Shown: positions 19,570-28,144, counted from the stretch's first letter. The stretch: DNA of 64,000 nt from Fundidesulfovibrio terrae (GCF_022808915.1 NZ_JAKZFS010000004.1:248001-312000), one strand, 5' to 3'. Translations and numbers: made by a program. Notes: generated from the sequence alone by a model not told the origin.

Positions 19570-21030
19570 TCAGCCGGCCATCAGGCTGCCGGCCTGGGCG
19601 GCCTCGCGCGCGTCCTCGCGGGAGGCCGCGATGCTCACCCGATTGCGTCCGGCGAGCTTGGCCGCATAGAGGGCCTGGTCGGCCTGGGCCACCAGGCTGG
19701 CCGGAGTGGCGGCTTGGCCCGGCGCGAATCCGGTCATGCCGATGGAGATGGTGAGCGGGATCATCCGCCCGGCGTAGCGCAGCGTGATCGAGCTCACGCG
19801 GCGGCGCAGCCTCTCGGCCAGCATCCATGCCTGGGACTGCCCCGTGTGCGGCAGGATGACGGCGAATTCCTCGCCGCCGTAGCGGGCCAGGAAATCCGAG
19901 GAGCGAAGGCCGCTTTCCAGGGCATGGGCCGCGTGCTTGAGCGCGGCGTCACCGGCAAGGTGGCCGTGGGTGTCGTTGACGGCCTTGAAGTGGTCCAGGT
20001 CGGCCATGAGAAGGACGAAGCCCTCCTTGTGGCGTATGTGGCGCTTGAGTTCCTGGTCCAGGCGGGCGTCAAAGCTCCGGCGGTTGTACAGGCCGGTCAG
20101 CCCGTCGCGGTCGGCCCTCCGCTTGAGCAGCAGGTAGTCCAGGGAGTGCTTGACGCACGGGGCCAGCTGGTTGAGCGCCTCACGGGCGGTCTCCTGCTCG
20201 TGCTTGGCCAGGTCGCGGTGGATGAGCACGCTCAAGCACCCGAAGGGCTTGTCCTCGACGCGCAAGGGCACCAGCAGCGCCCGTCCCGGTTCGGCCGGGG
20301 CGGATTCGTCCCCGCCGGGCACCGGGTGCGTCCGGTAGGAACTGGGCGGCGCGCCGCGCAGGCGCGAGGCCAGGTCCAGCAGGTAGTCGGTCCGCGCGGC
20401 CTTGGCCTGGACCGACAGCCCATCGGGCAGGAATATCTCGCTCTCGGCGGACAGTCCCCAGAACACTCCGAGCACTTCCGACACCGGGAAAGCCAGCCCC
20501 AGGTCCTCGCGGAGGCAGGCCAGGATCTGCGCCAGGTCCAGGGTGGACATGGCCCTGGCCAGCATATGCTGGAAAAAGGCCAGGCGTCCGTTCTCCTGCG
20601 CCATGTGGTCGCGTTCGCGCTGGGCCTCGCCCAACAGCTTGGCGATGTCCTCGAAGACTCCGGCGGTGTCGCGCGCGGCCTTGATGGCGGCGACTATGCG
20701 GGCCTTGGCCAGGGGCGGAGCCAGGCAGGCCAGGAAGCCTCCGGCCAGGACCTCGTCGTGGCCGGGCAGGTCGCCGTCCGAGGCCACCAGCACTTTGCGC
20801 GCGGTCTTGAACCAGGCGGGCGGCGCGGCCTGGAGGCTCCTCCAGGCGGGGACGTCCAGGAACACCACCAGGGGGTCGGCACGGTCGTAATCCGTCTGGG
20901 AGGGGGTGTCGCGCACGTCGAAGCGCCTGACGTCCAGGTCCTCGCCGGCGGCCAGGCGAATGCGCTTGGCGGGCTGCCCGGCCAGGCCCAGGAGCCAGAT
21001 GGGAGAGGAACTCTTGGCGGACTTGCGCAT
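19570..21030 (-). CDS. GGDEF diguanylate cyclase with GAF-like input
   Basis: A 486-residue soluble protein. The ATG at 21030 is preferred over the one at 21057 because GGAG lies 8 bases upstream. The N-terminal half has a receiver-like segment without a clear phospho-acceptor site (DPLVVFLDVPAWRSL...VLVASDGDL), then a GAF-like region (about 160-310: LVPLRVEDKPFGCLSVLIH). The C-terminal GGDEF domain begins RDGLTGLYNRRSFD, keeps the active site RYGGEEFAV (about 385-389) and the inhibitory RxxD site RSSD five residues upstream. It should make c-di-GMP with product inhibition. It is divergent from the GAK operon. Confidence 0.93.
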   Translation of the reverse strand: MRKSAKSSSPIWLLGLAGQPAKRIRLAAGEDLDVRRFDVRDTPSQTDYDRADPLVVFLDVPAWRSLQAAPPAWFKTARKVLVASDGDLPGHDEVLAGGFLACLAPPLAKARIVAAIKAARDTAGVFEDIAKLLGEAQRERDHMAQENGRLAFFQHMLARAMSTLDLAQILACLREDLGLAFPVSEVLGVFWGLSAESEIFLPDGLSVQAKAARTDYLLDLASRLRGAPPSSYRTHPVPGGDESAPAEPGRALLVPLRVEDKPFGCLSVLIHRDLAKHEQETAREALNQLAPCVKHSLDYLLLKRRADRDGLTGLYNRRSFDARLDQELKRHIRHKEGFVLLMADLDHFKAVNDTHGHLAGDAALKHAAHALESGLRSSDFLARYGGEEFAVILPHTGQSQAWMLAERLRRRVSSITLRYAGRMIPLTISIGMTGFAPGQAATPASLVAQADQALYAAKLAGRNRVSIAASREDAREAAQAGSLMAG

Positions 21031-21160
21031 GCGTGGTCTCCGGATGGTGGTGCTCATCGCCGCGTTTCAAGCAAGTTTGATGCCGGGAATTTTTTGCCCC
21101 CGGACCGGACCACGGCCGCCGCCGGTAACAGGATCGCCATGTCGGCGGGGTAGGAACACT

Positions 21161-21188
21161 TTGCCTCCCGCCGGGAAGGTGCTATGTG
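21161..21188 (+). promoter_or_regulatory. candidate promoter of the GAK operon
   Basis: TTGCCT (21161-21166), a 16-base spacer and TATGTG (21183-21188), 34 bases ahead of the first start codon and in the gap divergent from the diguanylate cyclase. Similar boxes occur at 19006. Confidence 0.4.
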
Positions 21189-21221
21189 AAAATCTCTTTT
21201 ATCTCCGGGAGGACGCCCGTC

Positions 21222-21791
21222 ATGAGCATGAGCAACAAACACAAAGCGGAAGTTACGCTTGAAAAGAGCGATCTGGCCGGATGGCTGCGCGGCCTCGCCG
21301 AGGCCGTGGAGGCGGGGGAAATCGCCACCGAGGCCGGACCCGTGAGCCTGGAAGGCTACAGGGCCGTGAAGATATCCTTCAAGGAGACCTTCGAGGGCAA
21401 GGTGCGGGCCAAGCTCAGCGTGAAGTTTCCCCGGCCTGCCCTGGTGCTGGCGGGCGAGCCGGGCGAAGCCGCTGAGGACGAGGAGTCCGAAGAAGGCGGA
21501 GCGCTTCCGAAATACAAGTCACTGAAAAAGCACATGAAGCAGACCTTCAAGGCCATCGGGGCGGCCTTGCTGGCGGGCCAGATGCCCCCGCTCCTGGAGG
21601 CCCAGAGCTTCATAGCTGACTCCAGGCTCATGGTCAGCTATCCCGGCAAGGGCGACGAGTTCTACGCCGCGTTTCTCGAGAAGACGGTCGCCTTCGAGGC
21701 CGCCCTTGTCGCTTCCGACCTGGAGGCCGCCAAGTCCGCATATCTCGATCTGGCTCAGCTCAAGCGGGACTGCCACTCCCGCTACGTGTAG
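21222..21791 (+). CDS. GAK system XXXCH-domain protein with amphi-Trp-like N-terminus
   Basis: A 189-residue cytoplasmic protein. The ATG at 21222 has GGGAGG upstream; a second Met lies two codons on. Residues about 8-75 (LAGWLRGLAEAVEAGEI ... KVRAKLSVKFPRP) follow the same pattern as the amphi-Trp protein two genes downstream. An acidic linker (EDEESEEGG) leads to a helical C-terminal domain ending LKRDCHSRYV, in which Cys184-His185 is the hallmark XXXCH pair. The CH pair resembles the end of a heme-c site but lacks the first Cys, so heme attachment should not be assumed. This is the first gene of the seven-gene GAK operon. Confidence 0.85.
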   Translation: MSMSNKHKAEVTLEKSDLAGWLRGLAEAVEAGEIATEAGPVSLEGYRAVKISFKETFEGKVRAKLSVKFPRPALVLAGEPGEAAEDEESEEGGALPKYKSLKKHMKQTFKAIGAALLAGQMPPLLEAQSFIADSRLMVSYPGKGDEFYAAFLEKTVAFEAALVASDLEAAKSAYLDLAQLKRDCHSRYV

Positions 21792-21800
21792 GCGCGCGCC

Positions 21801-23000
21801 ATGTCCGGCTCGAAAATGGAACTGGTGAAGACCCCCGGGGCGCCCGCCTCTTCCCCGTCTTCGAAGGTCTGCTCGGAGATAGACCTCTCCGCCATCCCCC
21901 GCGAAGTCACCGAGTGGGACCTGGAGACATTCCTGGAGATGACCTGCCCCGGCGTCACCCCGGAGCAGGCCCGGATAGTCCGCAACCCGTCCGTGCGGTA
22001 CCCCCGCCAGGAATACGTCCTGGCCGTGCACTGGCACCCGGAGCAAGTGCCCATGGACGTCATCCGGGACCGCATCGCGGCCATGTTCCCGGGCAGCCGC
22101 GACGAGCTCATCATCCCCACCCAGCACAATCAGCTGCTCACCTGGGGCGAGTACGCCGGGGTGGAGGTGGACTGCTATTCCCACGGCTTCAACCGCAAGG
22201 TGCAGCTCCTGGTGCACATGCGCGCCGATCGCCTGGACCGGGCCGGGGTGCTGGCAAACATGCTCAAGCACACGTTCAAGTACCGCTCCTCGCAGCTCTT
22301 CGAGTATCTGGACGCCCTGTGCGACCCCGAATGGGAGGAGCGCCGCCAGCAGGCTGCGGGCAGGGCCGGGTCCGACGAGGATGTGGTGGAGTTCACCGCC
22401 ATCCACGCCAGGCGTCTGAAGGGCCTGCTCATCCAGAACGAGATGCGCACCCCCCAGGACGCCATCAAGAACAAGCTGGTGCGCAACTACCTGGACTGCT
22501 TGCGCGAATTCTACGACGCCCGGTTCATCAACAAGGCCCAGGTCTACGCCAAGGCGGTCAAGGAAGTGGTCAAGGACAACTTCTCCCTGGCGTACTTCTA
22601 CCGGGCCTCGGAGGTGGTGGAGGAGTGCCGGGCCATGGGGGCCGGAGTGGTCATCCCCCACCCGGAGCAGTTCTGGCCCATCCTTCTTCGCAACTACGAC
22701 GTGGACGGCATCGAGGTGTGGAACCCGCAGTCGCAGCAGTACACGGAGTTCCTCATCAACGTGGTGCTGGACCAGAACCGGCGCGGCTACCACAAGGACA
22801 GGCCCATGCTCATCTTCATGGGCGACGACTGCCACCTCTCCGAGAAGCTCAAGAAGCCCGAGGAGCAGGACAGCGACAAGGCCGCCCGCGAGGTGGGCCT
22901 GCAGCCCGCCTGGGACGACCTGGGCATCTCCAAAGCGCTCATCATGGCGGGGGTGAGCCGCAAGACGGTCATGGACGAATACCGCACCCGCCTGGGTTAG
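21801..23000 (+). CDS. PHP-like putative metal-dependent hydrolase in the GAK operon
   Basis: A 399-residue protein that I do not recognise as a named family. Several clusters look like metal ligands in the order seen in PHP or amidohydrolase-like barrels: HWHPE (His77, His79), PTQHNQ (His109), VEVDCYSHGF (Glu122, Asp124), later VVIPHPEQFWPI, GIEVWNPQSQQYTEF, and IFMGDDCHL near the C-terminus. The spacing is suggestive but no motif is decisive. It starts 9 bases after the XXXCH gene with a poor ribosome site, so it may depend on coupling. Its place inside the operon suggests hydrolysis of a GAK intermediate or product. Confidence 0.6.
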   Translation: MSGSKMELVKTPGAPASSPSSKVCSEIDLSAIPREVTEWDLETFLEMTCPGVTPEQARIVRNPSVRYPRQEYVLAVHWHPEQVPMDVIRDRIAAMFPGSRDELIIPTQHNQLLTWGEYAGVEVDCYSHGFNRKVQLLVHMRADRLDRAGVLANMLKHTFKYRSSQLFEYLDALCDPEWEERRQQAAGRAGSDEDVVEFTAIHARRLKGLLIQNEMRTPQDAIKNKLVRNYLDCLREFYDARFINKAQVYAKAVKEVVKDNFSLAYFYRASEVVEECRAMGAGVVIPHPEQFWPILLRNYDVDGIEVWNPQSQQYTEFLINVVLDQNRRGYHKDRPMLIFMGDDCHLSEKLKKPEEQDSDKAAREVGLQPAWDDLGISKALIMAGVSRKTVMDEYRTRLG

Positions 23001-23013
23001 GAGTACGCACGCG

Positions 23014-23325
23014 ATGGATACTACGGACAACAAAGACCAGCCCGCACGCGAGGGCAAGTTCTTCTACGAATCGGTGCAGGACGCCAAAACCCTGGTGGAA
23101 TACCTGCGGGCCCTGACCGACGGCTTCGAAAAGGGCGAGATGCGCTTTTCGCGCAAGGACCTGGACATGACGCTCTCGCCCAAGGGGCTCATCGGCTTCG
23201 CGGTGGAGGCCAAGGCCAAGGAGGGGCGCATGAAGCTGGCCCTCAAGTTCGCCTGGCGCGAGGCCGTGGCCGATCCTGAGCGGGATACCGACAATCTGGT
23301 CATCACCTCGGGGGGCGGAGAGTAG
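23014..23325 (+). CDS. amphi-Trp domain-containing protein, GAK system
   Basis: A 103-residue protein essentially made of one amphi-Trp domain: KFFYESVQDAKTLVEYLRAL, then DGFEKGEMRF and GRMKLALKFAWREA. The domain name refers to an amphipathic segment ending in Trp. It is a compact cytoplasmic module found as a companion of GAK genes, with unknown biochemical activity. The gene lies 13 bases after the PHP-like gene and 3 bases before the PhoU-kinase fusion. Its similarity to the N-terminal part of the XXXCH protein suggests the two arose by duplication and may dimerise or present the same ligand. Confidence 0.85.
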   Translation: MDTTDNKDQPAREGKFFYESVQDAKTLVEYLRALTDGFEKGEMRFSRKDLDMTLSPKGLIGFAVEAKAKEGRMKLALKFAWREAVADPERDTDNLVITSGGGE

Positions 23326-23328
23326 CGG

Positions 23329-24975
23329 ATGCGTTTTCTGGAAGGCATCGAAGAGAATTTCCGCTTCATGGTCCTGGAAGTGACCAAGCAGGTCGAGAAC
23401 ACCCTCAAGGTGCTCGAGAACCCCGATCCGGCCCTGGTGGTCAAGATAGAGAGCCGGGACGACTACATCGACAACCTGAAGAGCGTCATCGAGAACAAGT
23501 GCTTCTCCCGCATCCACACCGGATTCGGCAGCGACAAGCGGGCCATCGACATGGCCCGGGCGGTGAACATCATCACCTCCAACCTGGAGCGTCTGGCCGA
23601 CCACGCGGTGAACATCGTCATGCAGTCGCAGTACCTGCGCGACCCGAACTTCATCAAACGCTACGACTACAAGGCCTTCTTCACCGAGATCATCAAGGCC
23701 CTGCGCTTGGTGGTGAAGGCCCTCTACAACCAGGACATCACCCTGGCCTTCCGCATCTGCCGCGCCGAAGTGACCCTGGACGCCCTGTTCAAGACCAACT
23801 TCGACATCATCCTGGCCGACCTGCGCAAGGGCGAATCCCCCGAGAACTGCATCACCGCCCACAACATCTTCCGCTACCTGGAGCGCATGGGCGACACCAT
23901 CCTGAACATCGGCGAGGCCATCATCTTCGCGGCCGTGGGCGAGAAGTTCAAGATCCACCAGTACGAAGCCCTCAAGGAGACCCTCTCGGAACTGGGCGAG
24001 GAAGTGCCCATCTCCGACGGCGAGTTCCACTCCATCTGGGGCACGCGCTCGGGCTGCCGCATCGGCATGGTGGCCGGAGAGCGCAAGGGCAGGCGTTCAA
24101 GCGGCGTGCTCTTCAAGGAGGGCAACCCCGAGAAGCTGCGCCGCGAGGTGGAGAACATCCGCCGCTGGGAATCCATCATGCCGGGCCTGCCGCCCAAGGT
24201 GCAGGCCTTCCACGAGGACGTCGAGTCGGCCTCCATGCTCATGGAGTACCTGGGCGGCTGCACCTACCAGGAGGTGGTGCTCACCGGCGCGCCCGAGGTG
24301 GCCGCCAACGCCACCTTCATCCTGGAGCAGACCGCGCGCCAGCTCTGGACCCAGACCCGCAAGGACACGCCCGTGCAGGCGGGCTACGTCAGCCAGTTGC
24401 GCCAGCGCCTGGACGACGTCTACCGCATGTACCCGTCGTTCCGCACCAAGGCCATGACCCTCATGGGCCTGGACATCCCGGCCTTCGAGGACCTGGTGGA
24501 TGCCACGGCGGATCTGGAGACCCGGTTCCAGGCCCCTTTCACCGTGTTCATCCACGGCGACTTCAACATCAACAACATCGTCTACAACCACGAAGAACAA
24601 CGAATCCACTACATCGACCTGCACCGCGCCAAGAACAGCGATTTCGTTCAGGACGTGTCGGTGTTTCTCATCTCCAATTTCCGCCTCCCCGTGCTGGACA
24701 GCCTGCTGCGCACCCGCCTGGACCGGGTCATCAACGAATTCCTGGCCTTCTCCCGGGAGTTCGCCGCCGAGTCCGGGGACGAGACCTTCGAGGTGCGCCT
24801 GGCGCTGGGGCTTGTGCGCTCGTTCGTCACCTCCAGCCGCTTCGAGTTCAACCACCGCTTCGCCCACGAGATGTACCAGCGCGGCGTGTACATCATGCGC
24901 AAGCTCGACGCATTCAGGCAGGGCGGGCGGCCCTGGCGGGAGTTCATCCTGCCCGCGGACGTCCTCATTTACTGA
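23329..24975 (+). CDS. PhoU-like domain fused to an aminoglycoside-phosphotransferase-fold kinase
   Basis: A 548-residue two-domain protein. Residues about 1-215 are a PhoU-like helical bundle: MRFLEGIEENFRFMVLEVTK and NLERLADHAVNIV, with the second repeat YLERMGDTILNIGEAIIF. Residues about 240-548 are an APH/choline-kinase-type domain with the Brenner motif FIHGDFNINN (His409, Asp411, Asn416) and the metal-binding Asp430 in IHYIDLHRA. The kinase therefore looks active toward a small molecule. PhoU domains bind phosphate-transport or metal clusters, so phosphate status may gate the kinase. It is 16 bases upstream of the ATP-grasp gene. Confidence 0.87.
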   Translation: MRFLEGIEENFRFMVLEVTKQVENTLKVLENPDPALVVKIESRDDYIDNLKSVIENKCFSRIHTGFGSDKRAIDMARAVNIITSNLERLADHAVNIVMQSQYLRDPNFIKRYDYKAFFTEIIKALRLVVKALYNQDITLAFRICRAEVTLDALFKTNFDIILADLRKGESPENCITAHNIFRYLERMGDTILNIGEAIIFAAVGEKFKIHQYEALKETLSELGEEVPISDGEFHSIWGTRSGCRIGMVAGERKGRRSSGVLFKEGNPEKLRREVENIRRWESIMPGLPPKVQAFHEDVESASMLMEYLGGCTYQEVVLTGAPEVAANATFILEQTARQLWTQTRKDTPVQAGYVSQLRQRLDDVYRMYPSFRTKAMTLMGLDIPAFEDLVDATADLETRFQAPFTVFIHGDFNINNIVYNHEEQRIHYIDLHRAKNSDFVQDVSVFLISNFRLPVLDSLLRTRLDRVINEFLAFSREFAAESGDETFEVRLALGLVRSFVTSSRFEFNHRFAHEMYQRGVYIMRKLDAFRQGGRPWREFILPADVLIY

Positions 24976-24991
24976 TTTTCCGGGAGCGCAC

Positions 24992-25864
24992 ATGAAAAAG
25001 ATAGGTGTCGTCGGCCTGACGGACGGATGGTCCTCCGAGATATTGGCCGACGCGTGCAGAAAGCTGACGGGGTTTCGGCTGCTCATCGACATGGACCGCG
25101 CCGTGCTGGACCTGGACCGGGGCACGGTGTTCTACGGCGGGCAGGATCTCTCCGAACTGGACGCCCTCATCGTCAAGAAGATCGCCCCGCAGTACTCCCC
25201 GGACGTGCTCGACCGGCTGGAGATGCTGCGCTTTTTGGAACTGAAGGGGCTGCCCATATTCTCCAAGCCGTCTTCGATCCTCAAGCTCATCGACCGGTTG
25301 AGCTGCACCGTGGCCCTGCGCGCGGGCGGCCTGCCCATGCCCGCCACGGTGATCACGGAGGACGTGGACGAGGCCCTCGCGGCCGTCGGACGCTTCGGCC
25401 GGGCCGTGTTCAAGCCCCTGTACTCCACCAAGGCCCGGGGCATGGAAGTGATCGCCGCCGGGCCCGAGGCGCGCTTACGCATCGAAGCCTTCCAGAACGG
25501 CGGCAACAAGGTGATCTACCTGCAGAAGATGCTGCCGCCCCTGGAGAGAGACCTGGGCGTCACCTTCATGGGCGGGCAGTACCTGGCCACCTACGCGCGC
25601 AAGTCAGGCGGTACCAGCTGGAACACCACCACCAGCGCGGGCGGTAAGTACGAGCCCTACGAGCCCTCGCAAGAGATCGTCGAGCTGGCCCGCAAGGCCC
25701 AATCGCTCTTCGACATGGCCTTCACCTGTGTGGACGTGGCCGAAACCGCCCAGGGGCCCATCGTGTTCGAGGTTTCGGCGTTCGGGGGCTTCCGGGGCCT
25801 TCTGGACGCCTGCGGCATCGACGCCGCGGAGGCCTACGCCCGGTATGTCCTGGAGAGGATTTGA
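24992..25864 (+). CDS. ATP-grasp family ligase, GAK system
   Basis: A 290-residue ATP-grasp enzyme. The ATG at 24992 follows CGGGAG. N-terminal domain: KKIGVVGLTDGWSSEILADA; central ATP-binding region: LKLIDRLSCTVALRAGGLPMPATV, then RAVFKPLYSTKARGMEVI, with the expected lysine in FKP; C-terminal metal-binding region: VDVAETAQGPIVFEVSAFGG. It resembles RimK/MptN-type ligases that add an amino acid to a carboxylate, forming an amide bond with ATP. The real acceptor is unknown. Its stop overlaps the kinase start (TGATG). It is the G (grasp) component of the GAK system. Confidence 0.88.
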   Translation: MKKIGVVGLTDGWSSEILADACRKLTGFRLLIDMDRAVLDLDRGTVFYGGQDLSELDALIVKKIAPQYSPDVLDRLEMLRFLELKGLPIFSKPSSILKLIDRLSCTVALRAGGLPMPATVITEDVDEALAAVGRFGRAVFKPLYSTKARGMEVIAAGPEARLRIEAFQNGGNKVIYLQKMLPPLERDLGVTFMGGQYLATYARKSGGTSWNTTTSAGGKYEPYEPSQEIVELARKAQSLFDMAFTCVDVAETAQGPIVFEVSAFGGFRGLLDACGIDAAEAYARYVLERI

Positions 25865-26946
25865 TGAGCCAGCCCACGGTTCCCACGGTCAGGGGGCTCG
25901 TCGCGCCCTTCCTCGAACGCTTTGACTGCCCCCACCTGCTCAGGCTGGATTTCGGCGGGTTCGGGGTGGACGTGCGCGTAAACGACGAGCGCCTGGCGGC
26001 CTGGCTGGCGGACTACTTCCGCGATTTCCACCGCGCCCCGGGACCGGCCCACTGCGAGGTCCTGGCCGTGGAGTGCGATCCGCAGACCCTGCCCGTGACG
26101 TACTCGGTCAAGGAGCCCGAACCGGGCAAGACCAAGATCAAGGAGGAATGGGCGGACCTGGTCGACGGGCGCGTGGTGCGCAAGCGCCTGACCGGGATGC
26201 TCTTTCTTTTCGGCCAGGGCTGCAACCTGGCCCTGGGGCCTTGCCTGGACAACCCCAACCAGGTGGTCAACTTCATCAACAACCGCTTCATCGAGCATAA
26301 GCTCAACCAGGGATGCCTGCTGGGGCATGCCGCCGCAGTGGCCTGGGACGGCGAGGGGCTGGCCCTGGCAGGGTTCTCGGGCATGGGCAAGTCCACCCTG
26401 GCCCTGCACATGATGAACCTAGGGCTTGATTTCGTCTCCAACGACCGGGTGATGCTGGGCCGGGACAGCGGCGGGCTGACCATGTACGGCGTGGCCAAGA
26501 TGCCCCGGGTGAACCCCGGCACCGTGCTTCACAACACAAGCCTCGCGGGCGTCATGCCGGATGCGGACCGGGCCGCCTTCAAGGACTTGCCAATCGAGGA
26601 GCTGTGGAGCCTGGAGCACAAGTACGACGCCTTCATCGACGAGTGTTTCGGGCCGGGACGTTTCCAGCTTGAGGCGCGCATGAAGGGGCTGGCCATCCTC
26701 AACTGGAAGCGCGGCGGCGGCGAATTGAAAGTCGCACGCGTGGACATCGCCCAGCGCCGTGACCTTTTGCCCGCGTTCATGAAGAGCACCGGGCTTTTCT
26801 ACGACACCGGCGCGGACATGCCCATCCCGGATTTCTCGGAGGACGCCTACGTGGAGGCGCTTGGGGGGTGCACGGTGCTGGAAGTGACCGGCGGGGCCGA
26901 TTTCGAGACGGCCGCGCGCGAGCTGACGAAATTTCTGAAGGGATGA
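25864..26946 (+). CDS. HprK-related kinase B, GAK system
   Basis: A 360-residue P-loop protein related to HPr kinase/phosphorylase. The ATG at 25864 overlaps the ATP-grasp stop. The Walker A is GFSGMGKST (170-178), followed by LHMMNLGLDFVSNDRVML, equivalent to the HprK region that places a catalytic Asp, here SNDR. There is no HPr or PTS gene nearby, so the substrate is probably a small molecule or another GAK protein instead of HPr. An N-terminal domain of about 140 residues (VRGLVAPFLERFDCPHLLRL) precedes the kinase core. Confidence 0.88.
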   Translation: MSQPTVPTVRGLVAPFLERFDCPHLLRLDFGGFGVDVRVNDERLAAWLADYFRDFHRAPGPAHCEVLAVECDPQTLPVTYSVKEPEPGKTKIKEEWADLVDGRVVRKRLTGMLFLFGQGCNLALGPCLDNPNQVVNFINNRFIEHKLNQGCLLGHAAAVAWDGEGLALAGFSGMGKSTLALHMMNLGLDFVSNDRVMLGRDSGGLTMYGVAKMPRVNPGTVLHNTSLAGVMPDADRAAFKDLPIEELWSLEHKYDAFIDECFGPGRFQLEARMKGLAILNWKRGGGELKVARVDIAQRRDLLPAFMKSTGLFYDTGADMPIPDFSEDAYVEALGGCTVLEVTGGADFETAARELTKFLKG

Positions 26947-26950
26947 CCAT

Positions 26951-28144
26951 ATGCCCACAGTCACCATCTCGCACACGGTCACGCTTCCCGATCCGGTGAA
27001 GATCGCGCGCTACCTGAAGGCCCCGGAGCTCGGACCGCGCGTGCTGTTCTTCAGCGGCGGCTCGGCCCTGCGCGACCTCTCGCGGGAGCTTGTGCGCTAC
27101 ACCCACAATTCGGTGCACCTGATCACGCCCTTCGACTCGGGCGGGTCCTCGGCCAAGCTGCGCGCCACCTTCAACATGCTGGCCGTGGGCGACCTGCGAA
27201 ACCGGCTCATGGCCCTGGCCGACCGGACGCTGCATGGCAACCCGCAGATATACGACCTGTTCGCCCACCGGCTGCCCAAGGATTTGCCCCAGGACGACCT
27301 CAAGGCGCGCCTCGACGCCCTGGTGGACGGCAGCGATCCCCTGGTGGGCGCGGTGCCCGACCCCATGCGCAAGATCATCCGCAGCCATCTCAAATTTTTC
27401 CGCAAGGCCATGGAGGGCACGAATTTCAACCTGCGCGGCGCGAGCATCGGCAACCTGATCCTGGCGGGAGGCTTCTTCAACTACAATCGCCAGATCGACC
27501 CGGTGATCTACATGTTCACCATGCTGGTGAAGGCGCGGGGCACGGTGCGCCCCATCATCAACAAGGACCTGACCCTGGTGTCGGAGATGGCCGACGGGAC
27601 GCTCCTGGCCGGGCAGCACCTGCTCACGGGCAAGGAGACCGGTCCCATCACCCAGCCGGTGAAGCGGGTGTACCTGAGCAAGAGCCAGAAGGACCTGCGC
27701 CCGGTGGAGGTGAACGTGCGCCGCAAGGTGAAGGAGCTGATCCGCTCGGCGGAGCTCGTCTGCTACCCCATGGGTAGCTTCTACTCGAGCCTTCTGGCCA
27801 ACCTGCTGCCCAAGGGCGTGGGGGACGCGGTGTCCAAGGCCCAGTGCCCCAAGGTGTTCGTGCCCAATCCGGCGGGCGATCCCGAGCAGTTCGGCCTGGG
27901 CCTGGGCGACAGCGTGCGCCGGCTGCTCGAGGCCCTGCGGGCAAGCTGCGTGAAGCCCAGGCCCACGCAGTCGCTTCTCAACTTCGTGCTGCTGGACAAG
28001 GGGCGCGGCTACCAGGCGCCTCTGGCGCTCAACCAGATCGAGGCCATGGGCATCAAGGTCATCGAGGCGGATCTGGCGAGCACGGCCAACGCGCCCTATT
28101 TCGACGAGCGCGCGGTCATTGAGCTCCTCCTGTCCGTGGCTTGA
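26951..28144 (+). CDS. CofD-related protein, GAK system
   Basis: A 397-residue member of the CofD/YvcK (UPF0052) superfamily. It has the nucleotide/glycine motif RVLFFSGGSALRDLSREL (about 35-50) and the superfamily signature LITPFDSGGSSAKLR (about 57-71), then GASIGNLILAGGFF. CofD itself transfers a lactyl-phosphate group to the deazaflavin FO in F420 synthesis. YvcK relatives bind UDP-sugars. No other F420 genes are in the window, so this is better seen as transferase or sensor of an uncharacterised GAK metabolite. It is the last gene of the operon. Its final 29 bases overlap the convergent AT-rich gene. Confidence 0.88.
   Translation: MPTVTISHTVTLPDPVKIARYLKAPELGPRVLFFSGGSALRDLSRELVRYTHNSVHLITPFDSGGSSAKLRATFNMLAVGDLRNRLMALADRTLHGNPQIYDLFAHRLPKDLPQDDLKARLDALVDGSDPLVGAVPDPMRKIIRSHLKFFRKAMEGTNFNLRGASIGNLILAGGFFNYNRQIDPVIYMFTMLVKARGTVRPIINKDLTLVSEMADGTLLAGQHLLTGKETGPITQPVKRVYLSKSQKDLRPVEVNVRRKVKELIRSAELVCYPMGSFYSSLLANLLPKGVGDAVSKAQCPKVFVPNPAGDPEQFGLGLGDSVRRLLEALRASCVKPRPTQSLLNFVLLDKGRGYQAPLALNQIEAMGIKVIEADLASTANAPYFDERAVIELLLSVA

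Noticed and set aside
21222-21791. Cytochrome c-type heme site in the XXXCH protein
   Set aside because: Only Cys-His is present (KRDCHSRY), with no second Cys at the CxxCH position and no signal peptide for export.
26951-28144. F420 biosynthesis gene cofD
   Set aside because: Superfamily motifs fit, but no other F420 genes are nearby and the neighbours match the GAK set.
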